NCBI GenBank assembly: GCA_020444425.1
Contig: JAHLLB010000047.1
Span: 1-37,054 of the forward strand
DNA from: a bacterium
GTDB lineage: Bacteria > Electryoneota > Electryoneia > Electryoneales > Electryoneaceae
Direction of reading: 5' to 3'
DNA: 37,054 bases
Both the position numbers and the translations under genes were made by a program. The notes below the pieces were generated by a model. It ran no database searches and was not told the origin of the DNA. It saw nothing but the letters and a program-made list of their open reading frames with translations. Within the stretch, counting starts at the first letter, position 1. Each line of letters starts with the position of its first letter. Positions 17,007 to 25,942 of the stretch are shown here, piece after piece.

Positions 17007-18500
17007 ATGGGGATTAGAATGAGATTTTACGTTACGCTCTATTGCCTGTTTTCTATCTGGGCAGCCATCAACATCTCCTTTGCCCAGGAATTCATCGTCA
17101 TCGATGAGTGGGGTCATTACATAGTTGAGGAAGTCGTGGACATGGATGGCGACCATGACCTTGACATCCTGGTCACGCAAGGTGAAGGCTTTAGCGTCGG
17201 GTGCTTCCAACGCGTGGATGCGGACACGTGGATTCGCCGTTCAATTGATGACGGAACTACACTGGAGGGTGTTACGGGAGCGCTGGCTTTCGACATGGAG
17301 AATGACGGTGATGTGGACGTTCTGGCCTGGCGTGATGGAATTGAAGGGTTTAATCCTGCGAGGCTTGTGTGGTATGAACGGATTTCCATGTACGAGTTCG
17401 AGCCACACATCATTGAGGAAATTGGTGGGGAAGTAGACTTTGAACCACAAGTCACCGATATGGACGGCGACGGTCTGGCGGACATCTTCCTGCTGATTAG
17501 TTTTGATGGTGTCGTATTTAACCAGAGGCTGGATCTCTACAAGTACAGCGGGGATGGTATCTTCTCAATCTACCCGTGGGTTTCTTACGTGCAGGATAAT
17601 ATTGTTTCATTCGATCTTGCTGACCTTGATGGTGATTCTGACATTGATCTGGTAGCGGGATTTTACAACTTCCAAGGGGGCAACGACCCGTATGGTGTCT
17701 GGGCTTATATCACGACCGGACCACAGTCACGCACTCCTGAACTGCTCTTCAATAGTGCATTTGGACAAGGTTTCCGCGATATTACTGTAGCAGATCCCAA
17801 CAGTGACGGGATTCCAGATATATTGACAAGTTTTGTAAATCCCATCGGAATTTATAAGTTCTACATTCAATCCGGAGGGAGCTGGGAGCCAATAACCCTT
17901 CCCGACCAACCATTTGGAGGATGGACTCGCACGCCTGAGGTTGTGGACTACAACTGTGATGGCCAACAGGACGTGATACTTTGGGGTTTCATCGGCGATG
18001 AAGACGTGGTTGTTTACCTGAACAATGGTGAGCTTGATTTCACCTACACAACACCTCTTCCCATTTCCCTAAGCCGACCATTAGAAGTTGCTGATATGGA
18101 TCTGGATGGCGACGGCGACCTGCTCACCTCTGGCGTTGCTGGGTTAGGGTGGTATGAGAACGACACTGATCCTGGACCCGTGCGAGTCCGGCTGGTACCC
18201 GTTGTATCGTCTGGCAGTGCCGGGGAAACCCTCACCATTGGGCTCAGCGTTTTTCACGCGAGCCAGACTCTCAGGTCAGGTCAAATTTGGGCTGTTGCGC
18301 ATGGCCCATTTGGAGGATCAAGGATAGTTGGCCACGAGCATGTCTTCTTTTTGCCTGGACAAGGTATTGAAGTAGATGGGAAAACGATTACGATACCGAA
18401 TACCATCAATCCAGGTGTTTACGACTACGTCGTTCATGCTGGAAACTATCCGAACTCGCTCGCGGCAGACACCCTGACCTTCACCGTTCAGGGCCGGTGA
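17007..18500 (+). CDS. Secreted FG-GAP/VCBS repeat protein
   Basis: The 497-residue protein (493 from the alternative ATG at 17019) has a signal peptide ending ISFAQ. It then shows about seven calcium-loop repeats of the FG-GAP/VCBS type, for example DMDGDHDLDILV, DMENDGDVDVLAW, DMDGDGLADIFLL, DLDGDSDIDLVAG and DPNSDGIPDIL, predicting a seven-bladed beta-propeller. The last about 100 residues match the shared module (GQIWAVAHGPFGG...NPGVYDYVVHAGNYPN). It lacks a T9SS tail. It is related in plan to the 22938-25046 protein. Such proteins are mostly surface or matrix binders; no ligand can be named. Confidence 0.87.
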   Translation: MGIRMRFYVTLYCLFSIWAAINISFAQEFIVIDEWGHYIVEEVVDMDGDHDLDILVTQGEGFSVGCFQRVDADTWIRRSIDDGTTLEGVTGALAFDMENDGDVDVLAWRDGIEGFNPARLVWYERISMYEFEPHIIEEIGGEVDFEPQVTDMDGDGLADIFLLISFDGVVFNQRLDLYKYSGDGIFSIYPWVSYVQDNIVSFDLADLDGDSDIDLVAGFYNFQGGNDPYGVWAYITTGPQSRTPELLFNSAFGQGFRDITVADPNSDGIPDILTSFVNPIGIYKFYIQSGGSWEPITLPDQPFGGWTRTPEVVDYNCDGQQDVILWGFIGDEDVVVYLNNGELDFTYTTPLPISLSRPLEVADMDLDGDGDLLTSGVAGLGWYENDTDPGPVRVRLVPVVSSGSAGETLTIGLSVFHASQTLRSGQIWAVAHGPFGGSRIVGHEHVFFLPGQGIEVDGKTITIPNTINPGVYDYVVHAGNYPNSLAADTLTFTVQGR

Positions 18501-18554
18501 TCAAAGAAAGGTAGATCGGCGGCAGGCCAGTGATGGCTTGCAAGTGCGGTTGAT

Positions 18555-18574
18555 CCCAGACATGAATGTCTGGG
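18555..18574. repeat. GGGCAT-footed palindrome
   Basis: cccagacatgaatgtctggg has perfect 9-nt arms around a 2-nt centre and is followed by GCATG. Confidence 0.9.
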
Positions 18575-18625
18575 GCATGACACACGGACAACCATCGGTA
18601 TCTGAGGCAGGATACTGTCGGATAT

Positions 18626-18662
18626 CCCCTGCGATCCGCCTGGCGGCGGGTCACAGGGGCAT
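18626..18662. repeat. GGGGCAT-footed long hairpin
   Basis: Outer arms cccctg and caggggc enclose an inner imperfect stem (ATCCGCC / GGCGGCGGGT). GGGGCAT and a T-run follow, so it could also end transcription. Confidence 0.7.
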
Positions 18663-18765
18663 TTTTCTCGAAGACACGTCAGCGTTGCAGGCGGGACTTG
18701 CTACAGCGGGACGCCGGTGGCATTTTTCGCTGCGAGCGGGCTCGGGTGAACACCTGGTGCGGAAG

Positions 18766-18855
18766 CCGCGTTGTCAAAGCCAACACGGGCAAGACGTCAG
18801 GCTGAACGAGCAGCACCTGCGAAGCCGCGTTGTCGGAGCCAACACGGGCAAGACG
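18766..18855. repeat. Direct repeat of a CCGCGTTG/CAACACGG hairpin
   Basis: Two copies start at 18766 and 18825, 59 bp apart. Each reads CCGCGTTG, a 7-nt loop (TCAAAGC or TCGGAGC), CAACACGG, then GCAAGACG. The fourth base pair is a conserved mismatch on this strand and G-U on the other. Two hairpins at 28143 and 28205 have the same outer bases but different inner arms. Confidence 0.8.
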
Positions 18856-18867
18856 AAAGAGATCGAT

Positions 18868-19491
18868 ATGCCGGAAGAAGTGACCGTCGTGCCGATGCGG
18901 GAAGAGCACATCGAGGGGTTGGTCGATGTGTACCTGCAGGCGTTTCATGACCGTCCGTCGGGGAAGATGGGCCGGGCGTACGCGCGTCAATTCCTGCGCT
19001 GGTTCATGAACTACGACCACGGGCTGGCGTTCGCGGCGGTGGAGGGGAGGGACGTGCTCGGGTTCGGTGTCGGCGCGGTGCTCGGTTACCAGAAGCAGAT
19101 GAACCGGGCCATGTTCTGGACCGTGTTCTGGTCGCTGCTGCCGCGCCCGTGGCTGTGGGCGAACAAGGACGTGCTGCACAACGTCACGGTACGGATCAAG
19201 GTCGCGCTGGGGCTGTACAAGAAGCCCGCCAGTGCGCCGGACATTCACTACCCGGCCCCGACAATGTCCTATGTTGGCGCGGGAGTATCGGACAAGGCAC
19301 GCGGGAAGCGGGTCGGCAAGAAGATCTACACCGCGTTCAGCACGACGACCGAGAACTCCGGCAAATACAAGGCGATTCGTGGGACCGTGCACGAGACCAA
19401 CGCGCCGGTGAACAAAATCCTCAGCGGCCTCGGTTGGAAGGAAATGGCGACGGACGAGAACGGCTACGTAGAATGGGCGAAGATCTTCTGA
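18868..19491 (+). CDS. GNAT family N-acetyltransferase
   Basis: The 207-residue protein begins at MPEEVTVVPMREEHIEGLVDV, a normal GNAT first strand and helix. The acetyl-CoA region is SYVGAGVSDKARGKRVGKKI, matching the V-x-x-x-x-R-G-x-G/R-x-G/A loop (R-G-K-R-V-G). The C-terminus ETNAPVNKILSGLGWKEM is the usual end of the fold. It would transfer an acetyl group to an amine; the substrate cannot be told. The frame is open back to 18538, but that part is made of dispersed repeats and is not likely to be translated. The ribosome-binding site is weak (AAGAGA). Confidence 0.85.
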   Translation: MPEEVTVVPMREEHIEGLVDVYLQAFHDRPSGKMGRAYARQFLRWFMNYDHGLAFAAVEGRDVLGFGVGAVLGYQKQMNRAMFWTVFWSLLPRPWLWANKDVLHNVTVRIKVALGLYKKPASAPDIHYPAPTMSYVGAGVSDKARGKRVGKKIYTAFSTTTENSGKYKAIRGTVHETNAPVNKILSGLGWKEMATDENGYVEWAKIF

Positions 19492-19625
19492 CCCATGGAA
19501 GTTGAGACGATGCAACCCGGGTCGCAAGATTTTTGCCCTGGCCACCCTGTGAAAAACGCAATCAAACCTCGCGATCTGGCCGTGTGTGTGCTAAGTTAGA
19601 GCATGCAGCGGACAGGAAATCCAGC

Positions 19626-22600
19626 ATGAAAACCATCCCGATCAGCGTGCTACTATCTGTGGCTCTGCTCGCCGGAACAGCCTCGGCGGCGAATCCGCAG
19701 CTCGCGCCGCAGCCGTCCGACCTGCTGGCGCTGCAGGCACGTTCCGCCGCGCAACCCAGCACCCGAGCGTGGTTCGGCCTGAACGAACCCATGTCCAGCC
19801 GTTCCCCGGAAAGCGCCGCACGCAACTATCTCGCCAGCAACGCCGATCGATTCGGCGGGCAGGATATTGTCACGACCCTCGAACTGACCAGCATCCGCGA
19901 GAGCCGGGGCGGGACGCACGTCACGTTCCGCCAAACGGTGGACAACATCCCGGTCTACCATGGCGAGGTGCGAGTGCATCTCAACCGGGACGGCCTGATC
20001 GCCGCCGCGAGCAGCTCGGTCCGGCCGGTCGATCACGCGCCTCGTACCGACGCGACCCTGAGCGGGGATGAAGCCCGCCGCATCGCCGCACGAGTCGTTG
20101 GCGGAGCGTCACGCACAACCCGGCCCCGCATAAATTCATTCATCTTCGTCGATTCCGCTACTTCGAACGCATCGCCTGCCTGGGTGGTGCACCATTCCAG
20201 CGTTGACCCGTTGGGCGACTGGGAGGTGGTGATCGACGCGTTCGACGGCACCATCCTCGCCCTCGATAACCGGATGGCGTTCGAGCACGGCGAGGGTCTG
20301 GTGTTCGATCCGGACCCGTTGACCACCGCGGAAGCGACGTATGACGACCCCGGCTTCACGGACAACAACGACGCCGACACGCCGGAGTTGAGCGCCGAAC
20401 GAGTGCCCACCCTGTTGCGCGACATCACCTTCCACGACAACGCGTACTGGCTGGAAGGGCCATACGTGGAAATCGTCGATTTCGAGGCGCCGGCCATCAA
20501 TCCGGTATCGTCCGCGACGTTGAACGGCTTCACCTTCACCCGCAGCCAGTCTGGATTCGAGGATGTGTGCGCGTATGCCCACATCGACGAGATGCAGCGG
20601 CACCTGCGCACGCTCGGCTTTACGAACCTGCAAGACGCCCCGATCACGGTCGATGCGCACGCCGCAAACGGGCAGGATCTGTCCTACTATTCGCCGGAAT
20701 TCAACCGGCTCGGCTTCGGCGAGGGTGGGGTGGATGACGCTGAGGATGCGGACGTTCTCCGTCACGAATACGGCCATGCGTTGCACCATGACGCCGTCGG
20801 CGGCGACCTCTGGGGCGTTGATGTACGCTCGATCGCGGAAGGCTTGTGCGATTACTGGGCGGCCACATTATCCGCGCGGACCAGCGATTTCCGTGACAAC
20901 TGGGTCTACAACTGGGACGGGCACAATTCGTTCTGGGACGGACGCGTGATGACCACATCCCGCAGCTACCCGGACGATTGGGCGGACAACCTGTACGACA
21001 ACGGTACCATCTGGGCGAACTCGCTGTGGATCATGCGCGGGGAGCTGGATCCGGACATTGCGGACGCCATCGTCGCACAATCGATGTACTACCTGACGCC
21101 GGGCATTGATCCGGAAGCCGCCGCGCAGGGCATGTTGCAGGCCGAGGATGACCTGTTCGACGGGAACTATCGCGCGACAGTCTATCACGCGTTCGCGGTG
21201 AAAGGTTTCCTCGTCGAAACCGGCACGTTGGCCGGTATGATCAGCGACGACCTGTCCGGCGATCCGGTGGCGGGGGCGACGGTCGAAGTGGACGCCGGCG
21301 AGGTTTTATCCGGCGAAAGCAACGCGTCCGGGGAGTACGAGATCAGCGACATTCCCGTCGGCGAGTGGCCGGTGACCATTCGCGCAACAGGCTACCGTGG
21401 CGAAGAGTCATCCGCGCTGATCGAACTGGAAACGGTTACGACGCTCGATGCGGCGCTGTCGCCGTATGTCGCGTCAGTGAACGTCGATTCGTTGAACCTG
21501 TTTACGTACATCGGGGCGAACGCGGACAGCAATTTCACCATCAGCTCCTTTGACGATGACCTGTATTACCTGGTCCGGGCAGAGCCGGAGGGTGTGAACC
21601 CGGTGACGCCGTACGAGCTGCACAACTTCGTCGATCCGCCATTGCCGGACGGCGGCGAGGTGCGCGGGCTGACGTTCCTCGATGACCGGTTCTACGTCCT
21701 CTGGGACAACCCGCCGGACGAGCACTGGGTGTACGTGTTCGACGACAACGGATTCCTGACCGGCGGGTTTACGCAACCGGTGACCGGGCCGGACCCGTTC
21801 TACGGCCTGACCGATGACGGCACGGATCTGTATTCCATCGATAACGGGCAGATTGTGCAATTCACCACCAGCGGACAAGTGGTGGCGACGATGGACGGGC
21901 TTGACGATGATATCCGCTGGATTACCCATGCGCCGGACACCGGCTGGCTGTGGTGTGCGACGGAAGACGGGACCGTGACCGCGTGGGATATGGACATCGG
22001 TTTTCAGTGGGGACCGTACGAGTCGGAACTTCCGTTACATGGCCTGACGTGGGACGCCGGCCGGGAAGACCGTACCTCACTGGTGCTGCTGGTCAACGAC
22101 GGCACAAACGCTCCACAGGTCCGGTTCATGCACCCCGGCTACGGCACGTTGAGCGACGAATCGTACGAGCTGTATCCGAACGAACCGCTCGCAACCTCGG
22201 GCGCGGCGGTATTCACTGGGCTGCAACAGGGGGTAGACTTCCGCTATTTCGCGACGATGCGCGAAGATGTGGCTGGCTATCGGGTGCAGCTGCACCGGAT
22301 CCGCTGGACCGTTCCCTACCTCACCTTTGACCCGCAATTCGGCTACATGACAGCGAATTCGACGGAGACGGTCGCGGTGCACGCCGATTCCGATGATCTC
22401 GACGCAGATGACTACGCAGCCACCATTTCCCTGTTCTTCCCACTTGGCGGGCAACCGCTGGAGATTCCATTCACGCTGCGGGTGACGTCCGTCGCTGCAG
22501 ACGATCCCGGCGCCGAACAACCGGCAGCGTTCGCCGTGACCGCGCCCTCGCCGAACCCGTGCAACACCGCGACGGTGTTGACGGTGATGGTGCCGCATCC

Positions 22601-22790
22601 CGGCGAAGTGTCGCTCGCGGTCTATGACATCCTCGGACGGCAGGTGGACCAGCGCGTCTGGATGCAGAACGCCGGAACGCGCCGTGTCACCTGGACACCC
22701 GCACCCGGGCTGGCGAGCGGAGTTTTTCTACTGCGTGTGCAAGCCGATGGGTTTGCGCCGACGATGCGGAAGGTGGTTGTAGTGAAGTAG
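19626..22790 (+). CDS. Secreted M36-like metalloprotease with sorting domain
   Basis: The 1054-residue protein has a signal peptide (MKTIPISVLLSVALLAGTASA; AGGA upstream). An FTP-type propeptide covers about 40-135 and a PepSY-like segment about 145-215. The gluzincin catalytic site is HEYGH at 380-384 with the third zinc ligand in EGLCD (E405), as in fungalysins. A carboxypeptidase-regulatory-like Ig domain follows (GTLAGMISDDLSGDPVAGAT). Next is a long tryptophan-rich region that may be a propeller, then a BACON-like strand set. The C-terminal sorting domain has SPNPCNTATVLTV, VSLAVYDILGRQVDQRV and GLASGVFLLRV, ending KVVVVK. It should be a surface-attached or released protease made as a self-inhibited precursor. 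Confidence 0.9.
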   Translation: MKTIPISVLLSVALLAGTASAANPQLAPQPSDLLALQARSAAQPSTRAWFGLNEPMSSRSPESAARNYLASNADRFGGQDIVTTLELTSIRESRGGTHVTFRQTVDNIPVYHGEVRVHLNRDGLIAAASSSVRPVDHAPRTDATLSGDEARRIAARVVGGASRTTRPRINSFIFVDSATSNASPAWVVHHSSVDPLGDWEVVIDAFDGTILALDNRMAFEHGEGLVFDPDPLTTAEATYDDPGFTDNNDADTPELSAERVPTLLRDITFHDNAYWLEGPYVEIVDFEAPAINPVSSATLNGFTFTRSQSGFEDVCAYAHIDEMQRHLRTLGFTNLQDAPITVDAHAANGQDLSYYSPEFNRLGFGEGGVDDAEDADVLRHEYGHALHHDAVGGDLWGVDVRSIAEGLCDYWAATLSARTSDFRDNWVYNWDGHNSFWDGRVMTTSRSYPDDWADNLYDNGTIWANSLWIMRGELDPDIADAIVAQSMYYLTPGIDPEAAAQGMLQAEDDLFDGNYRATVYHAFAVKGFLVETGTLAGMISDDLSGDPVAGATVEVDAGEVLSGESNASGEYEISDIPVGEWPVTIRATGYRGEESSALIELETVTTLDAALSPYVASVNVDSLNLFTYIGANADSNFTISSFDDDLYYLVRAEPEGVNPVTPYELHNFVDPPLPDGGEVRGLTFLDDRFYVLWDNPPDEHWVYVFDDNGFLTGGFTQPVTGPDPFYGLTDDGTDLYSIDNGQIVQFTTSGQVVATMDGLDDDIRWITHAPDTGWLWCATEDGTVTAWDMDIGFQWGPYESELPLHGLTWDAGREDRTSLVLLVNDGTNAPQVRFMHPGYGTLSDESYELYPNEPLATSGAAVFTGLQQGVDFRYFATMREDVAGYRVQLHRIRWTVPYLTFDPQFGYMTANSTETVAVHADSDDLDADDYAATISLFFPLGGQPLEIPFTLRVTSVAADDPGAEQPAAFAVTAPSPNPCNTATVLTVMVPHPGEVSLAVYDILGRQVDQRVWMQNAGTRRVTWTPAPGLASGVFLLRVQADGFAPTMRKVVVVK

Positions 22791-22809
22791 TCTATCATGG
22801 ATGGTGTAG

Positions 22810-22835
22810 CCCGACTTGGGCTCTGCCAAGTCGGG
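22810..22835. repeat. CCCGACTTGG hairpin downstream of the protease gene
   Basis: Perfect 10-nt arms (cccgacttgg and ccaagtcggg) around GCTCTG start 20 bp after the protease stop. TGTCATGG follows rather than a T-run. It may stop transcription or belong to the repeat families here. Confidence 0.7.
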
Positions 22836-22937
22836 TGTCATGGCGCCATGATGGCAGGTGAAACCCGATTTGACGTGGCAATTCGGGCCAGACGCCTTAT
22901 CTTTGTTTGTCATACGGAATTTCTGGGGGAAAGTCCG

Positions 22938-25046
22938 ATGCGTTGGTTCAGCCTCTTTTTGTTGATTTGCCTGCCGTTTGTTACTATTGCACAACCATCC
23001 TGGGAGCGAAGGACCATTGAAGAGGGGTGCGATGCCATAACTGTTGTTGCTGGAAACTTGGATTTTGATGGAGGTCCTGATATTGTGACTTCCGGGCCAT
23101 TGCGGGCCTATATCAATGACGGTGTTGGGCAGTTCTGGGAGGACTATACGATAAACGACAGTTGGTATCATGCAGTTGAATTGGCCGACCTTGATGGCGA
23201 CGGCGATCTGGATGTCGTTACCTGCGATGCAGAGCATGAGAATCAATATTGGTTCGAAAATACTGGCAATATGAATCAATGGATTAGCCATTTGATATTC
23301 GATAACACAACGGATTATTGGCGGGGTTGTGATACATATGATATTGATAATGATGGCGACATAGATATTGTTGCTAGTGCCTATTGGGGTATATATTGGT
23401 ATGAAAATATCAGTGGATTAGGAACGCAATGGACAGAACATCTTATTATTGATGATGAACATGCAATATATTTACCTTTGATCGTTGATATAGACTCTGA
23501 TGGAGATGGTGATATTGTTTATCAAGAGAACTATATCAGTCTCTATTGGCTGGAAAATGATATGAACGGAAATTCCTGGACCCAACTTTATGTAGGTAGT
23601 TTTCCTGAAGGTGCGGGTCAGCCTTCGGCCGCTGACATTAATCGCGATGGAAATATTGATATTGTTACTTGCACTACTGGAGGTGAAGTGGCCTGGTGGA
23701 ATAATTCGAGTGGAAACGGCTTGAATATGACGCATCTCATCATAGATACTGGAGCAGAGAAACGGCAGACAAGTATCGCCGATATTGATAATGACCATGA
23801 TATTGACATCATTGCAGTTGGTGATCGTCATGTTACTTTTTATCGAAATGAAGATGGAGTCGGAGGTTCGTGGAATGAATATACGATTTGGTCGTCTATT
23901 TATTACTGGATTAATATTTGGGGATCTTGTACATTAGATGTTGATAATGACTTAGATTATGATGTTGTCATTCCTGTACGTGCTTTGTTCGGGGTCCATG
24001 ATGGCTTTTTGTACCTCTTTGAGTGCCTGAACGGGGGCGCGGATGAACTTCGTGTAGCCTTTCCCAACGGCGGCGAAGTACTGCGAACAGGCACCACCCG
24101 GAACATCGTTTGGAACTCGACACTCGGCGAGGACATGGATGTTTGCATCGAACTGTTCCTCGATGGCCAGTTCGAACGGGTGATCGTGGAATCAACAGAG
24201 AACGACGGCATCTACGAATGGACCGTCCCCGATGATCTCCCTGTCGATGACCAATACCTGATTCAACTTCAAGTTGTCGGCCAACCGTATCAGGATTTCA
24301 GCGACGCCCCGTTCGCGATCACGTCAACACCCAATCTGGTCATTACACCCTTCGAGCCGTCGTTGATTGTTCCATCAGCTGGTGGTGGCTACTGGTATTG
24401 GGTACGGATCTACAATCCGACCGAATACCCTGTCAGCGGCCAGCTCTGGGCGGATGTCGAGCTGCCGAACGGGAATGTGATCGGCCCGGTCATGAGTACC
24501 AGAATTCAACTGGGACCGCAAGGTGTCTACCAGCCAAGCCTGCCGTTCGCCCAGTTTGTGCCTGGCTTCGCGCCCCCGGGTGTCTACCAGCACATCATGC
24601 ACATCGGCATGCACCCGGATTTGATCATCGACACCGACAGTTTCCAGTTCGCGAAGCAGCCGGGAAACACGGTGGCCACGACGGACCCCGAAACATGGAG
24701 CCTCGCGGATTGGCAGGGGCGAAGCGGCTTTGTACCGCCGGAAGGGTTGACTGAGTCGCAGAGTGACACTGAGGCTGCAAACGAGGACGAGCTGGACTTG
24801 CGGTTGAGTCCGAACCCGTGCAACGCGCGGACGTCGGTTGTGGTGACGCTACCCGCTCAGGCAACGCTGGAAGTGGTGGTGTTCAACACCGTCGGGCAGG
24901 AAGTTGCACGAATCGCGGAAGGGGTGTACCCAGCCGGCGCACATACGTTGACCTTCGACGCGACCAATCTGGCAAGCGGAATGTATTTCGTGCAAGTGCA
25001 GACCGGGACTGAGACGGCGTTACGCAAAATGGTCGTAGTGAAGTAA
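22938..25046 (+). CDS. FG-GAP repeat protein with T9SS sorting domain
   Basis: The 702-residue protein starts at MRWFSLFLLICLPFVTIAQ, a signal peptide with GGGGA 7 bp upstream; the open frame before it is intergenic. Six to seven FG-GAP units follow (DLDGDGDLDVVTC, DIDNDGDIDIVAS, DIDSDGDGDIVYQ, DINRDGNIDIVTC, DIDNDHDIDIIAV, DVDNDLDYDVVIP). Next come an Ig-like segment (FPNGGEVLRTGTTRNIVW), the shared module (about residues 465-570) and a sorting domain with LSPNPCNARTSVVVTL, VVVFNTVGQEVARIAEG and LASGMYFVQV, ending KMVVVK. The propeller-coding part, about 23040-24000, is markedly A+T-rich, while the 3' part matches the genome. A surface-displayed binding protein is likely. Confidence 0.9.
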   Translation: MRWFSLFLLICLPFVTIAQPSWERRTIEEGCDAITVVAGNLDFDGGPDIVTSGPLRAYINDGVGQFWEDYTINDSWYHAVELADLDGDGDLDVVTCDAEHENQYWFENTGNMNQWISHLIFDNTTDYWRGCDTYDIDNDGDIDIVASAYWGIYWYENISGLGTQWTEHLIIDDEHAIYLPLIVDIDSDGDGDIVYQENYISLYWLENDMNGNSWTQLYVGSFPEGAGQPSAADINRDGNIDIVTCTTGGEVAWWNNSSGNGLNMTHLIIDTGAEKRQTSIADIDNDHDIDIIAVGDRHVTFYRNEDGVGGSWNEYTIWSSIYYWINIWGSCTLDVDNDLDYDVVIPVRALFGVHDGFLYLFECLNGGADELRVAFPNGGEVLRTGTTRNIVWNSTLGEDMDVCIELFLDGQFERVIVESTENDGIYEWTVPDDLPVDDQYLIQLQVVGQPYQDFSDAPFAITSTPNLVITPFEPSLIVPSAGGGYWYWVRIYNPTEYPVSGQLWADVELPNGNVIGPVMSTRIQLGPQGVYQPSLPFAQFVPGFAPPGVYQHIMHIGMHPDLIIDTDSFQFAKQPGNTVATTDPETWSLADWQGRSGFVPPEGLTESQSDTEAANEDELDLRLSPNPCNARTSVVVTLPAQATLEVVVFNTVGQEVARIAEGVYPAGAHTLTFDATNLASGMYFVQVQTGTETALRKMVVVK

Positions 25047-25051
25047 TCGAA

Positions 25052-25155
25052 GGGGACAGCTGAACGGTTTGACAATCCGATCTCGTCGTGAGGCTTGTCA
25101 AGCGATAACGGTTCTCGAGAACGTAGCACGCCGTGCAATCCGTTCAACTGTCCCC
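25052..25155. repeat. 104-nt GGGGACA...TGTCCCC structured element
   Basis: The closing stem pairs ggggacagctgaacgg (25052-25067) with ccgttcaactgtcccc (25140-25155), 15 of 16 plus one wobble. Inside are three further stems: TTGACAA/CTTGTCAA, GTTCTC/GAGAAC and GCACG/CGTGC. It fills the gap between two convergent genes and may end both transcripts. A second element of the same length is at 27973-28076. Confidence 0.85.
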
Positions 25156-25168
25156 GAATCCAGCCTGA

Positions 25169-25861
25169 CTACCTCTGAAACGAATACCCCGCGCCGTAGT
25201 GGGTGAAGATGTGTTTCGGGTTCTTCGGGTCGACCTCGAAACGGCGGCGCAGGTTGAGGATGATATTGTCCACCGTGCGTGCGCTGGGATACATCTCCTC
25301 GCCCCAGACCCGGTTCAGGATGGTGCCACGGTCAATCACCCGGCCCTCGTTCTCGATCAGCAGCTTGAGGACCATCGTCTCTTTCTGCGTCATCGTGACG
25401 ACGCCGTCCCGCGTGGTCGCGCGATACGCCGACAGATCAACCTTGTTGCCACCGAATTCGACCACGTCGCCCTGTTCCGGGGTGCTCTCGTACCACTGTT
25501 GACGGCGCAGCATCGCACGAATGCGCAAGCGGAGTTCGTCCATCGAGAACGGTTTGGTGATGTAATCGTCCCCGCCGAGTTCGAGCCCTTTGACGCGATC
25601 CCCCACCATGTCCTTCGCGGTGACAAACAGGATCGGGACACGGTTGCCGCTTTTCCGCACCCGGTCGCAGACATCGAACCCGCTCAGCTTCGGCAGCATC
25701 ACGTCGAGCAGCACCAGGTCAGGATTCCACGTCTCGATCATGGATAGCGCCACCTCGCCGTCCACCGCGAGTTCGGTGACAAACCCATCCCGCTCGAGGT
25801 TCAACTGCAACCCGAGGGCAATTGCTTCTTCGTCTTCGACTATCAGGATTCGCTGGGACAT
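25169..25861 (-). CDS. Response regulator, OmpR/PhoB family
   Basis: The 230-residue protein has an intact receiver: acidic residues in VEDEE, the phospho-acceptor in LVLLDVMLP, and lysine in DYITKPF. A winged-helix DNA-binding domain follows (MTQKETMVLKLLIENEGRVIDR, SARTVDNIILNLRRRFE, HYGAGYSFQR). It starts at MSQRILIVEDEE; an in-frame extension upstream is encoded by low-complexity sequence and was rejected. It lies 81 bp downstream of the histidine kinase gene on the same strand and is its evident partner. The target genes are not known. Confidence 0.94.
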   Translation of the reverse strand: MSQRILIVEDEEAIALGLQLNLERDGFVTELAVDGEVALSMIETWNPDLVLLDVMLPKLSGFDVCDRVRKSGNRVPILFVTAKDMVGDRVKGLELGGDDYITKPFSMDELRLRIRAMLRRQQWYESTPEQGDVVEFGGNKVDLSAYRATTRDGVVTMTQKETMVLKLLIENEGRVIDRGTILNRVWGEEMYPSARTVDNIILNLRRRFEVDPKNPKHIFTHYGAGYSFQR

Positions 25862-25942
25862 GGCTGAAGCTCGTCTTTCGTCTCTTGTCCTTCGTCTCTC
25901 GTTCTGCATGCCCACGAACAGGCGCGGGCACGAATACGGTGG
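25862..25942. repeat. Spacer with purine-rich short repeats and a hairpin
   Basis: On the minus strand the spacer between kinase and regulator reads as near-repeats of GACGAAAGAC/GACGAAGGAC (about 25869-25902). It also holds a hairpin with arms cccacg and cgcggg (25911-25928) that carries GGGCA on both strands. The hairpin may uncouple translation of the two genes. Confidence 0.65.

Larger units (their letters stand above)
18501..18867. other. Intergenic region with a cluster of palindromic repeats
   Basis: This 367-bp gap precedes the GNAT gene. No separate gene is seen, although the GNAT frame is open through part of it. It holds a palindrome at 18555-18574, a long hairpin at 18626-18659 and two copies of a direct repeat carrying a hairpin at 18766 and 18825. 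Confidence 0.7.

Noticed and set aside
18719..18736. Sigma-54 promoter near TGGCATTTTTCGCTGC
   Set aside because: The spacing between GG and GC does not fit the -24/-12 rule, and it lies inside repeats far from a suitable start.
18538..18867. N-terminal extension of the GNAT protein
   Set aside because: The segment is built from intergenic repeats with two near-identical hairpins, and GNAT homology starts only after 18868.
25052..25155. Integron attC site
   Set aside because: The size fits, but there is no GTTRRRY core site at the end, no cassette structure and no integrase gene.
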